DNA of 64,000 nucleotides from Leifsonia sp. 1010 (GTDB lineage Bacteria > Actinomycetota > Actinomycetes > Actinomycetales > Microbacteriaceae): the NCBI RefSeq assembly GCF_031455295.1, contig NZ_JAVDSL010000001.1:1-64000 (forward strand). Reading direction: 5' to 3'. Below, one piece after another: positions 1-9,793 of this stretch (position 1 is its first letter; each line of letters opens with the position of its first letter). The notes under the pieces were generated by a model. The model saw nothing but the letters and a program-made list of their open reading frames with translations, searched no databases and was not told where the DNA came from. The position numbers and the translations under genes were made by a program.

Positions 1-142
1 CTCGCTAAACATTTCCGGCGGGCTCTGCGGGGGGGGCCCAAACCCCCCCCCACGGGCCCAAAACACCCGCGCCTCTTGTTTACCAAAGCGTCTGGGGGGG
101 GGCGGGCCCCCCGCCCCCCCGACTCAGCTGCTCTGCGGATGA
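1..142. other. G/C homopolymer block, probable contig edge
   Basis: No gene is visible. The block has a run of 8 G (29-36), a run of 9 C (43-51), a 9-bp direct repeat GGGCCCAAA at 34-42 and 54-62, and an 11-bp GC stem with a 3-base loop at 96-120. Actinobacterial spc operons normally continue from rplO into secY here. The sequence looks unlike the rest of the window, so a low-quality assembly end is my first reading; a strong rplO terminator is the alternative. Confidence 0.6.
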
Positions 143-835
143 CTACTTGACGGAGCCACCTGCGGCGACGATCTTCTGCTCAGCAGAGCCGGAGACCTTG
201 TCGACCGCAACGTTCAGCTTAACCGCAATGTCCCCGTTGCCGAGAACCTTGACCTTCTCGTTCTTGCGAACGGCACCCTTGGCGACCAGGTCGGCGACGG
301 TGACGTCACCGCCCGACGGGTACAGCTCGGCGAGCTTCTCCAGGTTCACGACCTGGTACTCGACGCGGAACGGGTTCTTGAAGCCGCGCAGCTTCGGCGC
401 ACGCATGTGCAGCGGAAGCTGGCCGCCCTGGAAGCCCGGACGCACCTGGTAGCGCGCCTTGGTTCCCTTGGTACCGCGACCGGCCGTCTTGCCCTTGGAG
501 CCCTCACCGCGTCCGACGCGGGTCTTCTCCTTCTTGGCGCCGGCGGCGGGGCGCAGGTGGTGCACCTTCAGGACCTGCTCGCGCGGGGCGGCGACGTCCT
601 TCTTGGCGGAGGACTTCGCGGCCGGCTTTGCGGCCACGGTGTCGTCCGTGCTGGAGGCGGCGGCCTTGTCGGCAGCGGCCGAAGCCGACGCCTTCTTGGC
701 CGGAGCCTTCTTCGCGGTGCTGGTCTTCTCGGCGGCCGGCTTGTCGGCGGCAGCCTTCGTGCTCGCGGCCTTGGTCGCGGGCTTCTTGGCGGCCGGCTTC
801 TCGGCGGCCTCTGTGGTGGCCTTCTCTTCAGCCAT
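143..835 (-). CDS. rplO: 50S ribosomal protein L15 with long N-terminal extension
   Basis: L15 is a late-assembling protein of the large ribosomal subunit. The canonical domain starts near residue 88 ([11 protein letters not shown]) and carries the glycine-rich [17 protein letters not shown] segment and the typical [11 protein letters not shown] stretch. Residues 1-87 are a low-complexity Ala/Lys/Ser tail resembling a histone H1 tail, making the protein 230 residues against about 150 normally. The start codon overlaps the rpmD stop by one base (TAATG), so the two are translationally coupled and the long start is well supported. It is the last ribosomal gene visible; secY, which usually follows, is not present before the window edge. 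Confidence 0.95.
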   Translation of the reverse strand: MAEEKATTEAAEKPAAKKPATKAASTKAAADKPAAEKTSTAKKAPAKKASASAAADKAAASSTDDTVAAKPAAKSSAKKDVAAPREQVLKVHHLRPAAGAKKEKTRVGRGEGSKGKTAGRGTKGTKARYQVRPGFQGGQLPLHMRAPKLRGFKNPFRVEYQVVNLEKLAELYPSGGDVTVADLVAKGAVRKNEKVKVLGNGDIAVKLNVAVDKVSGSAEQKIVAAGGSVK

Positions 836-1020
836 TAGTCAATCTCCTCGACCTTCACCAGGTGAGCGACGGTGTTGACGTACCCACGGTTCTGCGGGTT
901 GTCCTCGCGGACGACGACGTCACCGATGCGCTTCAGTCCCAGACTGCGCAGCGTGTCGCGCTGGTACTGCTTCTCGCTCACTTTCGACTTGATCTGCGTG
1001 ATCTTCAGACGCGCAGCCAT
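835..1020 (-). CDS. rpmD: 50S ribosomal protein L30
   Basis: A 61-residue protein with the L30 pattern: [14 protein letters not shown] at the start, then [12 protein letters not shown], and a C-terminal [11 protein letters not shown] strand. L30 is a small peripheral 50S protein found in only some bacteria. I chose the ATG at 1020 rather than the longer open frame because it overlaps the rpsE stop by one base (TGATG) and gives the family length. Its own stop overlaps the rplO start in the same way. Confidence 0.96.
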   Translation of the reverse strand: MAARLKITQIKSKVSEKQYQRDTLRSLGLKRIGDVVVREDNPQNRGYVNTVAHLVKVEEID

Positions 1021-1733
1021 CAGGCACCTGCCTTTGCGGTCGCGGCGGCCTCGGCCAGCGCTGCCTCGGTGCGAAGCAGGCGCGCCGGGGCGACCTGGTC
1101 GTAGTCGAGACCACGGCGAGCTGCGACGGCGCGGGGCTCCTCGAGCTGCTTCAGCGCCTCGACGGTCGCGTGCACGATGTTGATCGTGTTGGACGAACCG
1201 AGCGACTTGCTCAGGACGTCGTGGATACCGGCGCACTCCAGGACGGCGCGCACGGGGCCACCGGCGATAACACCGGTACCGGCAGCAGCCGGACGCAGGA
1301 GGACGACGCCGGCGGCGGCCTCACCCTGCACCGGGTGCGGGATGGTGTTGCCGACGCGCGGGACGCGGAAGAAGTTCTTCTTCGCCTCCTCGACGCCCTT
1401 CGAGATCGCCAGCGGCACCTCACGGGCCTTGCCGTAGCCGACGCCCACCAGGCCGTTGCCGTCGCCGACGACCACGAGAGCGGTGAAGCTGAAGCGACGA
1501 CCACCCTTCACGACCTTGGAGACGCGGTTGATGGTGACGACGCGCTCCAGGAACTGGCTCTTGTCGGCGTCACGGCTGCCACGGTCGCGGTTGGGGTTGC
1601 GCTCGCGGCCACCACGGCGCGGCTCGCGCTCGCTCCGGGTGTTGTTGTCGGTGCCCGCAGCGGTCTCCACCGGCTGCGCGCTGTCCGTTACCTGATCGGC
1701 CACGGTCTGCTCCTTGTTGTTCTCGTCGCTCAC
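1020..1733 (-). CDS. rpsE: 30S ribosomal protein S5 with N-terminal extension
   Basis: S5 helps keep translational fidelity and 30S assembly. The double-stranded RNA-binding fold begins around [18 protein letters not shown] and continues through [19 protein letters not shown]; the C-terminal domain follows with [15 protein letters not shown]. The first 60 or so residues are acidic then Arg-rich ([17 protein letters not shown]) and do not belong to the folded core; similar tails are common in actinobacterial S5. The gene overlaps rplR by four bases (ATGA) and rpmD by one, in spc-operon order. Confidence 0.97.
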   Translation of the reverse strand: MSDENNKEQTVADQVTDSAQPVETAAGTDNNTRSEREPRRGGRERNPNRDRGSRDADKSQFLERVVTINRVSKVVKGGRRFSFTALVVVGDGNGLVGVGYGKAREVPLAISKGVEEAKKNFFRVPRVGNTIPHPVQGEAAAGVVLLRPAAAGTGVIAGGPVRAVLECAGIHDVLSKSLGSSNTINIVHATVEALKQLEEPRAVAARRGLDYDQVAPARLLRTEAALAEAAATAKAGA

Positions 1734-2101
1734 AGGTTCAGTCCACCCTCTCGAGCTCCCTCGGCGACAGCGGCGACGCGGCCCGCGTACTTGCTGCCTC
1801 CACGGTCGAACACGACGGCGTCGACACCGGCGCTCTTCGCGCGCTCGGCGACGAGCTCTCCGACCTTGCGGGCCTTGGCGGTCTTGTCACCGTCGAAGGT
1901 GCGCAGGTCCGCTTCCATGGTCGACGCGGAGGCCAGCGTGTGGCCCTTCGCGTCGTCGACGACCTGCACGAAGACGTGGCGGGCCGAACGGGTCACGACC
2001 AGGCGCGGACGGACCGCGGTGCCCTCGATCTTCTTGCGAAGGCGGGTGTGACGGCGGTCGCGGGCGGCCGCCTTGCTCTTTCCTCTGGTACCCAGAGCCA
2101 T
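1730..2101 (-). CDS. rplR: 50S ribosomal protein L18
   Basis: A 123-residue L18, the main 5S rRNA-binding protein with L5. The basic N terminus ([19 protein letters not shown]) binds 5S rRNA and is followed by [20 protein letters not shown] and the C-terminal [12 protein letters not shown] motif. Length and motifs are standard. It lies two bases after rplF and overlaps the rpsE start by four bases. Confidence 0.97.
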   Translation of the reverse strand: MALGTRGKSKAAARDRRHTRLRKKIEGTAVRPRLVVTRSARHVFVQVVDDAKGHTLASASTMEADLRTFDGDKTAKARKVGELVAERAKSAGVDAVVFDRGGSKYAGRVAAVAEGAREGGLNL

Positions 2102-2103
2102 GA

Positions 2104-2640
2104 TTACTTACCAGCCTTTCCGGCCTTGCGACGAACGACCTCGCCGGCGTAGCGCACGCCCTTGCCCTTGTACGGCTCGGGCTTGCGGATCTTGCGGATG
2201 TTCGCGGCGACCTCACCGACGGCCTGCTTGTCGATCCCGGCCACGGTCAGGCGGTTGTTGCCCTCGACCGTGAACGTGATGCCAGCCGGCGGCTCGACGG
2301 TCACCGGGTGCGAGAAGCCGAGCGCGAACTCGACAGCCGAGCCCTTCTGGACGACGCGGTAACCGGTGCCGACGATCTCGAGGCCCTTGGAGTAGCCCTG
2401 GGTGACGCCGATGATCTGGTTGTTGATGAGGGTGCGGGTCAGGCCGTGCAGCGAACGCGAAGCGCGCTCGTCGTCCGGACGGGTAACCAGGACCTGGTTC
2501 TCCTCCAGCTTGACCTCGATGGGCTCGGCGACGGTGAGGCTGAGCTCACCCTTCGGGCCCTTGACGGTGACGGCCTGGCCGTCGATCTTCACATCGACAC
2601 CGGTCGGGATGTCGATGGGCAGTCTTCCAATACGCGACAT
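2104..2640 (-). CDS. rplF: 50S ribosomal protein L6
   Basis: A 178-residue L6, which binds near the sarcin-ricin loop next to the factor-binding site. It starts with [15 protein letters not shown], shows the two repeated L6 domains, and ends with the diagnostic [17 protein letters not shown] segment and a basic tail. Length is normal. The gene follows rpsH by six bases within the spc operon. Confidence 0.98.
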   Translation of the reverse strand: MSRIGRLPIDIPTGVDVKIDGQAVTVKGPKGELSLTVAEPIEVKLEENQVLVTRPDDERASRSLHGLTRTLINNQIIGVTQGYSKGLEIVGTGYRVVQKGSAVEFALGFSHPVTVEPPAGITFTVEGNNRLTVAGIDKQAVGEVAANIRKIRKPEPYKGKGVRYAGEVVRRKAGKAGK

Positions 2641-2646
2641 GGCGGA

Positions 2647-3045
2647 TTACCACACGTAGGCGAGGACTTCCCCACCCACGCCCTTCTTCTCAGCCTGACG
2701 GTCCGTGAGCAGACCGGAGGAGGTGGACAGGATGGCGACGCCGAGCCCGCCGAGCACCTTGGGGAGCTCCGTGGACTTCGCGTAGACGCGAAGGCCGGGC
2801 TTGGACACGCGCTTGATACCGGCGATGGAACGCTCGCGGTTCGGTCCGAACTTGAGCTGCAGGGTCAGCGTCTTGCCGACGCGGGCGTCGGTGACGTCCC
2901 AGCCGGAGATGTAGCCCTCGTTGGTGAGGATCTCGGCGATGTGGGCCTTGAGCTTCGAGTGCGGCATCGACACGGTGTCGTGGTGAGCCGAGTTCGCGTT
3001 GCGCAGTCTGGTCAGCATGTCTGCGACCGGATCTGTCATGGTCAT
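2647..3045 (-). CDS. rpsH: 30S ribosomal protein S8
   Basis: A 132-residue S8, a primary 16S rRNA binder; in many bacteria it also controls spc-operon translation by binding its own mRNA. The N terminus reads [15 protein letters not shown] and the C terminus holds [22 protein letters not shown] placed the start at 3045 because an AAGGAA ribosome site sits about eight bases upstream; the longer frame to 3066 would put the site inside the gene. A 99-base gap separates it from rplE, where rpsN is absent. Confidence 0.96.
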   Translation of the reverse strand: MTMTDPVADMLTRLRNANSAHHDTVSMPHSKLKAHIAEILTNEGYISGWDVTDARVGKTLTLQLKFGPNRERSIAGIKRVSKPGLRVYAKSTELPKVLGGLGVAILSTSSGLLTDRQAEKKGVGGEVLAYVW

Positions 3046-3110
3046 TTCGGTTTTCCTTACGGTCACCAGGTTTCGTTCAGCCGGTACACGACTGACGACC
3101 TGTGGTGGAA

Positions 3111-3136
3111 GCGGGCCGGCCGGACGGCCGGCCCGC
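3111..3136 (-). terminator. GC hairpin between rplE and rpsH
   Basis: A perfect 11-bp all-GC stem with a 4-base loop begins nine bases after the rplE stop, inside the spc operon. It lacks a clear T-tract, so it may attenuate, stabilise or mark mRNA processing rather than stop transcription fully. It occupies the slot where rpsN normally lies. Confidence 0.5.
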
Positions 3137-3144
3137 AGGTGGGC

Positions 3145-3732
3145 CTAGTTGGCCGCGTCGTTGGAACGGAACGGGAAGCCGAGCTGCTTGAGCAGCGCGC
3201 GGCCCTCGTCGTCGTTCTTGGCGGTGGTCACCACAGTGATGTCCATGCCGCGGACGCGGTCGATGCGGTCCTGGTTGATCTCGTGGAACATCGACTGCTC
3301 CGTGAGACCGAACGTGTAGTTGCCGTTCCCGTCGAACTGCTTGTCGCTGAGGCCGCGGAAGTCGCGGATTCGCGGAAGCGCGAGCGAGAGGAGACGGTCG
3401 AGGAACTCCCACATGCGGTCGCCGCGCAGCGTGACGTGCGCACCGATCGGCTGGCCCTCGCGCAGCTTGAACTGCGCGATGGACTTGCGGGCCTTCGTGA
3501 CCTGGGGCTTCTGACCGGTGATCAGCGTGAGGTCGTTGACCGCACCATCGATCACCTTGCCGTCACGAGCCGCCTCGCCGACACCCATGTTGACGACGAT
3601 CTTCACCAGACCGGGCACCTGGTGCACGTTGGTGAAACCGAAGTCGCCCTGGAGCTGCTGGGAGATCTCGTTCTTGTACTTCTGCTTCAGGCGCGGCTGG
3701 ATTTTGCCAGCAGCGGTTGCAGTGTCGGTCAT
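3145..3732 (-). CDS. rplE: 50S ribosomal protein L5
   Basis: A 195-residue L5, the 5S rRNA-binding protein that contacts the P-site tRNA. Recognisable segments are [19 protein letters not shown], the [20 protein letters not shown] loop, and [21 protein letters not shown]. It overlaps rplX by one base. The adjoining rpsN (S14), found directly downstream in most spc operons, is missing here. Confidence 0.98.
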   Translation of the reverse strand: MTDTATAAGKIQPRLKQKYKNEISQQLQGDFGFTNVHQVPGLVKIVVNMGVGEAARDGKVIDGAVNDLTLITGQKPQVTKARKSIAQFKLREGQPIGAHVTLRGDRMWEFLDRLLSLALPRIRDFRGLSDKQFDGNGNYTFGLTEQSMFHEINQDRIDRVRGMDITVVTTAKNDDEGRALLKQLGFPFRSNDAAN

Positions 3733-4091
3733 TACAGGTCCTTACCAGACTTCTTGGCGTAACGAACGCGGACCGTCTTGGTGACGCCGTCCTTCGTGAC
3801 ACTCTCTTCGCGGAAGCCGACGCGGGTCGGCTTCTTGGTCTCGGGGTCGACCAGCGCCACGTTCGAGACGTGGATCGGGGCCTCGTGGGTCTCGATGCCG
3901 CCGGTCTTCGTGCCACGCTGCGTCTGGCCGACGCGCACGTGCTTGGTCACGAAGTTGACGCCCTCGACGATGACACGGTTCTGCTCGACGAGAACCTCGA
4001 TGACGCGACCCTGCTTGCCACGGTCACCACCGCGGGCCTGTGAACGGCCCGAGATGACCTGGACCAGGTCGCCCTTCTTGATGTTCGCCAT
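3732..4091 (-). CDS. rplX: 50S ribosomal protein L24
   Basis: A 119-residue L24, an assembly initiator of the 50S subunit. The KOW motif is near the N terminus ([26 protein letters not shown]), followed by [25 protein letters not shown] and [12 protein letters not shown]. The C-terminal tail is a little longer than in E. coli (about 104 residues), as is usual in actinobacteria. It lies three bases after rplN. Confidence 0.97.
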   Translation of the reverse strand: MANIKKGDLVQVISGRSQARGGDRGKQGRVIEVLVEQNRVIVEGVNFVTKHVRVGQTQRGTKTGGIETHEAPIHVSNVALVDPETKKPTRVGFREESVTKDGVTKTVRVRYAKKSGKDL

Positions 4092-4094
4092 GGG

Positions 4095-4463
4095 TTACAG
4101 CACCTCCGGTGCGAGCGAGATGATCTTCATGAACTTCTTGTCGCGGAGCTCGCGGCCGACCGGTCCGAAGATGCGCGTGCCGCGGGGGTCACCGTCGTTC
4201 TTCAGGATGACAGCGGCGTTCTCGTCGAACTTGATGTAGGAGCCGTCCGGGCGGCGGGTGTTCTTGCGAACACGCACGACGACCGCCTTGACGACGTCGC
4301 CCTTCTTGACGTTCCCACCCGGGATCGCGTCCTTGACCGTGGCGACGATGACGTCGCCGAGGCCGGCGTAGCGACGGCTGGAGCCGCCGAGCACGCGGAT
4401 CGCGAGGAGCTCCTTGGCGCCGGTGTTGTCGGCGACCTTGAGTCGGGATTCCTGCTGGATCAC
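4095..4463 (-). CDS. rplN: 50S ribosomal protein L14
   Basis: A 122-residue L14, which forms intersubunit contacts and the RsfS docking site. It starts [21 protein letters not shown] and contains the conserved [16 protein letters not shown] and [13 protein letters not shown] segments. Length is exactly that of the family. Its start overlaps rpsQ by four bases, so the S10 and spc gene sets are fused without a promoter gap. Confidence 0.98.
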   Translation of the reverse strand: MIQQESRLKVADNTGAKELLAIRVLGGSSRRYAGLGDVIVATVKDAIPGGNVKKGDVVKAVVVRVRKNTRRPDGSYIKFDENAAVILKNDGDPRGTRIFGPVGRELRDKKFMKIISLAPEVL

Positions 4464-4765
4464 TTGGCCTTCTCCAGAATCTCAACCAGGCGCCAGCGCT
4501 TGCTGGCGCTCAGGGGACGGGTCTCGTTGATGAGAACGAGGTCGCCGATGCCGGCGGTGTTGTTCTCGTCGTGCGCCTTCACCTTGGAGGTGCGGCGGAT
4601 GACCTTGCCGTACAGGGGGTGCTTCACGCGGTCCTCGACCTCGACGACGATGGTCTTGTCCATCTTGTCGCTGACGACGTAACCGCGACGGGACTTGCGG
4701 TACCCGCGGACGAGGGCCTCGTCGGCCGCCGACTCCGCGGCCGCGGCCTTGGTGGTCTCAGCCAT
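4460..4765 (-). CDS. rpsQ: 30S ribosomal protein S17
   Basis: A 101-residue S17, a primary 16S rRNA-binding OB-fold protein. The core starts at [19 protein letters not shown] and includes [19 protein letters not shown] and [19 protein letters not shown]. The first 25 residues form an Ala/Glu-rich tail not present in E. coli S17. It overlaps rplN by four bases and rpmC by one. Confidence 0.97.
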   Translation of the reverse strand: MAETTKAAAAESAADEALVRGYRKSRRGYVVSDKMDKTIVVEVEDRVKHPLYGKVIRRTSKVKAHDENNTAGIGDLVLINETRPLSASKRWRLVEILEKAK

Positions 4766-5094
4766 TACTTGGCCTCCTCATTCGTGGTGTCGACCTCGGC
4801 CTCGGCGGCCGGGGCCGCCTTCTTGGCACGGGTCTTCTTCTTCTCCGCCGGCGCTGCCTCGGCCGGGGCCGGGGTAGCCCGGATCCCGAGCTCGCGCTCA
4901 CGGATCACGGTGTAGATGCGAGCGATGTCACGCTTCACGGCGCGCAGGCGGCCGTGGCTCTCGAGCTGGCCGGTGGCCGACTGGAAGCGCAGGTTGAACA
5001 GCTCTTCCTTGGCCTTCTTCAGCTCGTCGACGAGACGCTCGTCTTCGAAAGTGTCGAGCTCGCTCGAGGCAAGCTCCTTGGATCCGATCGCCAT
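4765..5094 (-). CDS. rpmC: 50S ribosomal protein L29 with C-terminal tail
   Basis: L29 sits at the polypeptide exit and helps dock trigger factor and SRP. The helical-hairpin core ([20 protein letters not shown], then [17 protein letters not shown]) fills residues 18-70. Residues 73-109 are an Ala/Pro/Lys/Glu-rich low-complexity tail, making the protein 109 residues against about 65 in E. coli. It overlaps both rplP and rpsQ by one base. Confidence 0.96.
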   Translation of the reverse strand: MAIGSKELASSELDTFEDERLVDELKKAKEELFNLRFQSATGQLESHGRLRAVKRDIARIYTVIRERELGIRATPAPAEAAPAEKKKTRAKKAAPAAEAEVDTTNEEAK

Positions 5095-5513
5095 TACGCG
5101 TCGCCCTCCTCGCGCTTGATGATGCGTGCCTTGAGGGGCAGCTTGTGGATTGCACGGGTCATGGCCTCACGAGCGAGCTGCTCGGAGACTCCGGAGACCT
5201 CGAAGAGGACGCGACCCGGCTTGACGTTGGCGACCCACCACTCCGGCGAACCCTTACCGGAACCCATTCGGGTCTCGGCCGGCTTCTTCGTGAGCGGACG
5301 GTCGGGGTAGATGTTGATCCACACCTTGCCGCCACGCTTGATGTGACGCGTCATGGCGATACGAGCGGACTCGATCTGACGGTTGGTCACGTAAGCGGGC
5401 GTCAGGGCCTGGATGCCGAACTCGCCGAAGGAGACCTTCGTGCCACCGGTCGCCTGGCCGCTACGGCCGGGGTGGTGCTGCTTGCGGTGCTTGACTCTGC
5501 GTGGGATCAACAT
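5094..5513 (-). CDS. rplP: 50S ribosomal protein L16
   Basis: A 139-residue L16, near the A site and the binding sites of several 50S antibiotics. It begins [19 protein letters not shown] and contains [20 protein letters not shown], the [16 protein letters not shown] stretch and [19 protein letters not shown]. Length is typical. It lies two bases downstream of rpsC. Confidence 0.98.
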   Translation of the reverse strand: MLIPRRVKHRKQHHPGRSGQATGGTKVSFGEFGIQALTPAYVTNRQIESARIAMTRHIKRGGKVWINIYPDRPLTKKPAETRMGSGKGSPEWWVANVKPGRVLFEVSGVSEQLAREAMTRAIHKLPLKARIIKREEGDA

Positions 5514-5515
5514 GG

Positions 5516-6283
5516 TTATGCCTCAACTCCTGCTGCGGCCGGCGCGCCAGCGGTCTCGGGGGCGTTGCCCCGGCCACCGCGACGCGGACGGTCGTTGCGC
5601 TCGCGCGACGGCTTCTGGTTGGCCTGCTCGCGAGCCAGTTCCTTGTTCGTGATGTCGCCCTTGTAGATCCACACCTTCACACCGATGCGACCGAAGGTGG
5701 TCTTGGCCTCGTAGAAGCCGTAGTCGATGTTGGCGCGGAGCGTGTGCAGCGGCACACGACCCTCGCGGTAGAACTCGGAGCGGCTCATCTCGGCGCCGCC
5801 GAGACGGCCGGACACCTGGATACGGACACCCTTGGCACCGGCGCGCTGCGCGCCCTGCAGGCCCTTGCGCATCGCGCGGCGGAAGGCCACGCGGGCGGAG
5901 AGCTGCTCGGCGATGCCCTGCGCGACGAGCTGGGCGTCGGCCTCGGGGTTCTTCACCTCGAGGATGTTCAGCTGGATCTGCTTGCCCGTGAGCTTCTCGA
6001 GGTCGGCGCGGATGCGCTCGGCCTCGGCGCCACGACGACCGATCACGATGCCCGGACGGGCGGTGTGGATGTCGACGCGGACACGGTCACGGGTGCGCTC
6101 GATCTCGATGCGGGACACGCCCGCGCGGTCGAGCGACGTCTGAAGCAGACGGCGGATCTTGACGTCCTCGGCGAGGTAGTCGCTGTAACGCTGACCCGGC
6201 TTGGTGCTGTCGGAGAACCACCGCGACACGTGGTCGGTGGTGATCCCCAGACGGAAGCCGTACGGATTGACTTTCTGACCCAT
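5516..6283 (-). CDS. rpsC: 30S ribosomal protein S3
   Basis: A 255-residue S3, part of the mRNA entry channel and its helicase. It starts [14 protein letters not shown] and carries the type 2 KH domain with the GRRG loop ([21 protein letters not shown]), then the C-terminal domain with [26 protein letters not shown]-terminal tail of about 40 residues is Arg/Gly/Ala-rich. It overlaps rplV by one base. Confidence 0.98.
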   Translation of the reverse strand: MGQKVNPYGFRLGITTDHVSRWFSDSTKPGQRYSDYLAEDVKIRRLLQTSLDRAGVSRIEIERTRDRVRVDIHTARPGIVIGRRGAEAERIRADLEKLTGKQIQLNILEVKNPEADAQLVAQGIAEQLSARVAFRRAMRKGLQGAQRAGAKGVRIQVSGRLGGAEMSRSEFYREGRVPLHTLRANIDYGFYEAKTTFGRIGVKVWIYKGDITNKELAREQANQKPSRERNDRPRRGGRGNAPETAGAPAAAGVEA

Positions 6284-6675
6284 TACTTGCTCGCCTTCTT
6301 GCTGACGGGGGCGGCCTCGGCCTCGTCCGGCGTCGCGAGGACGACCGTGATGTGGCTGGTGCGCTTGTTGATGCGGAAGGCCCGGCCCTGTGCACGCGGC
6401 TGGAACCGCTTGAGGGTGGTCCCCTCGTCCACGAAGGCGCGGCTCACGTACAGGTCCTGCTCGTCCAGGTAGGTGTTGCTCTGGTCGGCCTTGACACGCG
6501 CGTTGGCGATGGCCGAGGCGACGAGCTTGTAAACAGGCTCGCTCGCGCTCTGGGGGGCGAACTTCAGGATGGCCAGGGCCTCCTGAGCCTGCTTGCCGCG
6601 GATCATGTTGACGACGCGGCGGGCCTTCATGGGGGTAACGCGGATGTGTCGCACGCGGGCGATCGACTCCACCAT
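6283..6675 (-). CDS. rplV: 50S ribosomal protein L22
   Basis: A 130-residue L22; its long beta hairpin lines the exit tunnel. The N terminus has [23 protein letters not shown] and the hairpin is at [33 protein letters not shown]. No deletion in the hairpin tip of the kind linked to macrolide resistance is evident. A short Ala/Glu/Lys tail ends the protein. The downstream junction with rpsC overlaps by one base. Confidence 0.97.
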   Translation of the reverse strand: MVESIARVRHIRVTPMKARRVVNMIRGKQAQEALAILKFAPQSASEPVYKLVASAIANARVKADQSNTYLDEQDLYVSRAFVDEGTTLKRFQPRAQGRAFRINKRTSHITVVLATPDEAEAAPVSKKASK

Positions 6676-6700
6676 TTCTCTCCTCCTTACGCCACCGCGA

Positions 6701-6982
6701 TCAGCGGCGGCGACCCTTCTTGTCGTCCTTCACGTGTCCACGGAAGGTGCGGGTCGGCGCGAACTCGCCGAGCTTGTGACCGACCATGGTCTCGGTGACG
6801 AACACCGGGATGTGCTTGCGACCGTCGTGCACGGCGATGGTGTGACCCAGCATGGCCGGGACGATCATCGAGCGGCGCGACCAGGTCTTGATCACGTTCT
6901 TGCTGTTGGCCTCGTTCGCGGCGACCACCTTGCGAAACAGGTGCTCGTCGACGAAGGGGCCCTTCTTGAGACTGCGTGGCAT
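6701..6982 (-). CDS. rpsS: 30S ribosomal protein S19
   Basis: A 93-residue S19 in the 30S head, near the A-site finger. It shows [16 protein letters not shown], then [32 protein letters not shown] and [21 protein letters not shown]. Length and motifs are fully typical. It follows rplB by 12 bases. Confidence 0.98.
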   Translation of the reverse strand: MPRSLKKGPFVDEHLFRKVVAANEANSKNVIKTWSRRSMIVPAMLGHTIAVHDGRKHIPVFVTETMVGHKLGEFAPTRTFRGHVKDDKKGRRR

Positions 6983-6994
6983 CTTCTCGAACTC

Positions 6995-7834
6995 CTACTT
7001 GCGCTTCTTGCCGGCGTTGCGACGGCGGACGATGAGCTTGTCGCTTTCCTTGTTGGGGTGGCGCGTACGGCCTTCCTTCTGACCCCACGGGCTGACCGGG
7101 TGGCGACCACCGGAGGTCTTGCCCTCACCACCACCGTGCGGGTGGTCGATCGGGTTCATCGCGACACCACGCACGGTCGGGCGAACGCCCTTCCAGCGCA
7201 TGCGGCCGGCCTTGCCCCAGTTGATGTTCGACTGCTCGGCGTTGCCGACCTCGCCGACGGTGGCGCGGCAGCGCGCGTCGACGTTGCGGACCTCACCGGA
7301 GGGGAGGCGCAGCTGGGCGTAGGGGCCGTCCTTCGCGACGAGGCGGACCGAGGCACCGGCCGAACGGGCGAGCTTGGCGCCACCGCCCGGCTTCAGCTCG
7401 ATCGCGTGAACGACGGTACCGGTCGGGATGTTGCGCAGCGGCAGGTTGTTGCCCGGCTTGATGTCCGCGCCGGCACCCGACTCGACGACGTCGCCCTGCT
7501 TCAGGCCGGCGGGCGCCAGGATGTAGCGCTTGGTGCCGTCCACGAAGTGCAGCAGCGCGATGCGCGCCGTGCGGTTGGGGTCGTACTCGATGTGGGCGAC
7601 CTTGGCGTTGACGCCGTCCTTGTCGTTGCGACGGAAGTCGATCACGCGGTACTGGCGCTTGTGGCCACCACCGATGTGACGGGTCGTGATGCGGCCCTGG
7701 TTGTTGCGGCCACCGGTCTTCGACAGCGGACGGAGAAGGGACTTCTCCGGCGTCGAGCGGGTGATCTCGGCGAAGTCGGCGACCGAGGAGCCGCGACGAC
7801 CGGGGGTCGTGGGCTTGTAGTTACGAATTGCCAT
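6995..7834 (-). CDS. rplB: 50S ribosomal protein L2
   Basis: A 279-residue L2, needed for subunit joining and peptidyl transferase function. It starts [21 protein letters not shown] and contains the RNA-binding OB and SH3-like domains. The highly conserved histidine segment near the C terminus is present ([14 protein letters not shown], then [10 protein letters not shown]). It follows rplW by 24 bases and carries a normal basic tail. Confidence 0.98.
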   Translation of the reverse strand: MAIRNYKPTTPGRRGSSVADFAEITRSTPEKSLLRPLSKTGGRNNQGRITTRHIGGGHKRQYRVIDFRRNDKDGVNAKVAHIEYDPNRTARIALLHFVDGTKRYILAPAGLKQGDVVESGAGADIKPGNNLPLRNIPTGTVVHAIELKPGGGAKLARSAGASVRLVAKDGPYAQLRLPSGEVRNVDARCRATVGEVGNAEQSNINWGKAGRMRWKGVRPTVRGVAMNPIDHPHGGGEGKTSGGRHPVSPWGQKEGRTRHPNKESDKLIVRRRNAGKKRK

Positions 7835-7858
7835 GTCTGTTTTCCTCTAGTCCTTCGC

Positions 7859-8155
7859 TCAGCCGACGGCCGTGAAGATGTCGATGGAACCGGACTTCAG
7901 CGTGACGATGGCGCGCTTAGTGTCCTTGCGCTTGCCGGTGCCGAAGCGGGTGCGGCGGGTCTTGCCCTGACGGTTCAGGGTGTTCACCGACGCGACCTCG
8001 ACCTTGAAGATCGACTCGATGGCGAGCTTGATCTCGGTCTTGTTCGAACGCGTGTCGACGAGGAAGGTGTACTTGCCCTCGTCGATCAGGCCGTAGCTCT
8101 TCTCAGAGACGACCGGGGCGATGATGACGTCGCGCGGGTCCTTGTTGACGGCCAT
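7859..8155 (-). CDS. rplW: 50S ribosomal protein L23
   Basis: A 98-residue L23 at the tunnel exit, the docking site for trigger factor and SRP. Recognisable parts are [20 protein letters not shown], the [23 protein letters not shown] helix and the basic [19 protein letters not shown] loop. Its start overlaps the rplD stop by one base (TAATG). Confidence 0.97.
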   Translation of the reverse strand: MAVNKDPRDVIIAPVVSEKSYGLIDEGKYTFLVDTRSNKTEIKLAIESIFKVEVASVNTLNRQGKTRRTRFGTGKRKDTKRAIVTLKSGSIDIFTAVG

Positions 8156-8805
8156 TACGCGTTCACCTCTTCCTTGTTGCTCTTGGCGGCGATGAAGCCC
8201 TCGAGCGCCGCCTGCGAGAAGACGATGTCGTCGCTCACCAGGACGTCGTAGGCGTTCAGCTGGTCGTAGGTCAGCACGTGCACGGTCGGGACGTTGCGGA
8301 CGCTCTTGAAGGCGAGCTCGTCGTCACGCTCGAGCACGACGAGGACGTGCTTCGAGGTCGCGATGCCGCTCAGCAGGTCGACGACCGCCTTGGTCGAGGG
8401 CGCGTCACCGGTGGTGAAGGCCTGGACCGCGTGGAGGCGGCTGCCGCGGGCGCGGTCCGAGAGAGCACCGAGCAGAGCAGCGGCGATCATCTTCTTCGGG
8501 GTGCGCTGGGCGTAGCTGCGCGGCGTCGGTCCGTGGACGATGCCACCACCGGTCATCTGCGGGGCGCGGATGGAACCCTGGCGGGCGCGACCGGTGCCCT
8601 TCTGCTTGAACGGCTTGCGGCCGGCGCCGGAGACCTCGCCACGACCCTTGGTCTTGTGCGTGCCCTGGCGCGCCGCGGCGAGCTGGGCGGTGACGACCTG
8701 GTGGATCAGCGGGATGTTGGTCTGAACGTCGAACAGGGCGTCGGGAAGCTCGATGGAGCCGGCCTTCTTGCCCTTGAGGTCGACGACGTCAATCGAGGTA
8801 GCCAT
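8155..8805 (-). CDS. rplD: 50S ribosomal protein L4
   Basis: A 216-residue L4, an exit-tunnel protein and, in E. coli, the feedback regulator of the S10 operon. The tunnel loop [30 protein letters not shown] is intact, and the C-terminal half contains [22 protein letters not shown]. Length is normal for actinobacteria. It lies five bases after rplC. Whether L4 feedback operates in this organism cannot be told from the sequence. Confidence 0.97.
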   Translation of the reverse strand: MATSIDVVDLKGKKAGSIELPDALFDVQTNIPLIHQVVTAQLAAARQGTHKTKGRGEVSGAGRKPFKQKGTGRARQGSIRAPQMTGGGIVHGPTPRSYAQRTPKKMIAAALLGALSDRARGSRLHAVQAFTTGDAPSTKAVVDLLSGIATSKHVLVVLERDDELAFKSVRNVPTVHVLTYDQLNAYDVLVSDDIVFSQAALEGFIAAKSNKEEVNA

Positions 8806-8810
8806 TTACC

Positions 8811-9470
8811 TTAGGCCCCCTTCACTGCGTTGCGGACGAAAACGATGCGGCCACGAGCGCCGGGAACGGCGCCCTTGACCAGCAGCAGGCCCTTCTCGGC
8901 GTCGATGCCCTGCACCTTGAGGTTCAGGACGGTGACGCGCTCGCCACCCATGCGACCGGCCATGCGCATGCCCTTGAAGACACGGCTCGGGGTCGAGGAG
9001 GCGCCGATGGAGCCCGGCTTGCGGTGGTTGCGGTGCGCACCGTGCGAAGCGGAGACGCCCTGGAAGTTGTGGCGCTTCATCACACCGGCGAAGCCCTTAC
9101 CCTTCGAGGTCCCGACGACGTCGACCAGCTGGCCGACCTCGAAGGTCCCGTCGACGGTGAGCTCCTGGCCGGCCGCGTACTCGGCGGCGTCGGCGGTGCG
9201 GACCTCGGTGAGGTGACGACGCGGGGTGACGCCCGCCTTGTCGAAGTGGCCGGCGGACGGCTTGTTGACCTTGCGCGGGTCGATCTGGCCGTAGGCGATC
9301 TGGACGGCGTTGTAGCCGTCGGCCTCGGGGGTGCGGACCTGGGTCACGACGTTCGGCGTGATCTCGATGACGGTCACGGGGATGAGCTTGTTGTTCTCGT
9401 CCCAGACCTGGGTCATTCCGAGCTTCTTGCCGAGGAGGCCCTTGGAAGTCTTCGTGTCAGCGTTGGACAT
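8811..9470 (-). CDS. rplC: 50S ribosomal protein L3
   Basis: A 219-residue L3 near the peptidyl transferase centre. It contains [24 protein letters not shown], the [17 protein letters not shown] segment, and the loop with [34 protein letters not shown] that reaches the catalytic centre. No loop changes associated with pleuromutilin or linezolid resistance are obvious by eye. It follows rpsJ by 14 bases. Confidence 0.97.
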   Translation of the reverse strand: MSNADTKTSKGLLGKKLGMTQVWDENNKLIPVTVIEITPNVVTQVRTPEADGYNAVQIAYGQIDPRKVNKPSAGHFDKAGVTPRRHLTEVRTADAAEYAAGQELTVDGTFEVGQLVDVVGTSKGKGFAGVMKRHNFQGVSASHGAHRNHRKPGSIGASSTPSRVFKGMRMAGRMGGERVTVLNLKVQGIDAEKGLLLVKGAVPGARGRIVFVRNAVKGA

Positions 9471-9484
9471 GGTGGCACTCCCCC

Positions 9485-9793
9485 TTAGAGCTTGATCTCG
9501 ATGTTGACGTCGGCGGGCAGGTCGAGACGCATGAGCGAGTCGACGGCCTTCGGCGTCGGGTCGATGATGTCGATCAGCCGCTTGTGCGTGCGCATCTCGA
9601 AGTGCTCGCGGCTGTCCTTGTACTTGTGGGGCGAACGGATGACGACCACCACGTTCTTCTCGGTGGGAAGCGGCACCGGGCCGACGACGGTAGCGCCGGC
9701 ACGGGTCACCGTGTCGACGATCTTGCGCGCCGAGGTGTCGATGACCTCGTGGTCATACGACTTAAGCCGAATGCGGATCTTCTGTCCCGCCAT
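9485..9793 (-). CDS. rpsJ: 30S ribosomal protein S10
   Basis: A 102-residue S10, part of the 30S head and the NusB-NusE antitermination complex. It begins [19 protein letters not shown] and contains [39 protein letters not shown]. It is the first gene of the S10-spc cluster. The upstream leader is long (about 300-450 bases to the neighbouring divergent gene) and has hairpins at 10036-10050 and 9829-9846. Confidence 0.98.
   Translation of the reverse strand: MAGQKIRIRLKSYDHEVIDTSARKIVDTVTRAGATVVGPVPLPTEKNVVVVIRSPHKYKDSREHFEMRTHKRLIDIIDPTPKAVDSLMRLDLPADVNIEIKL

Noticed and set aside
3077-3412. Open frame near the expected rpsN position
   Set aside because: It runs inside rplE in another frame and has no S14 zinc or C-terminal motif.
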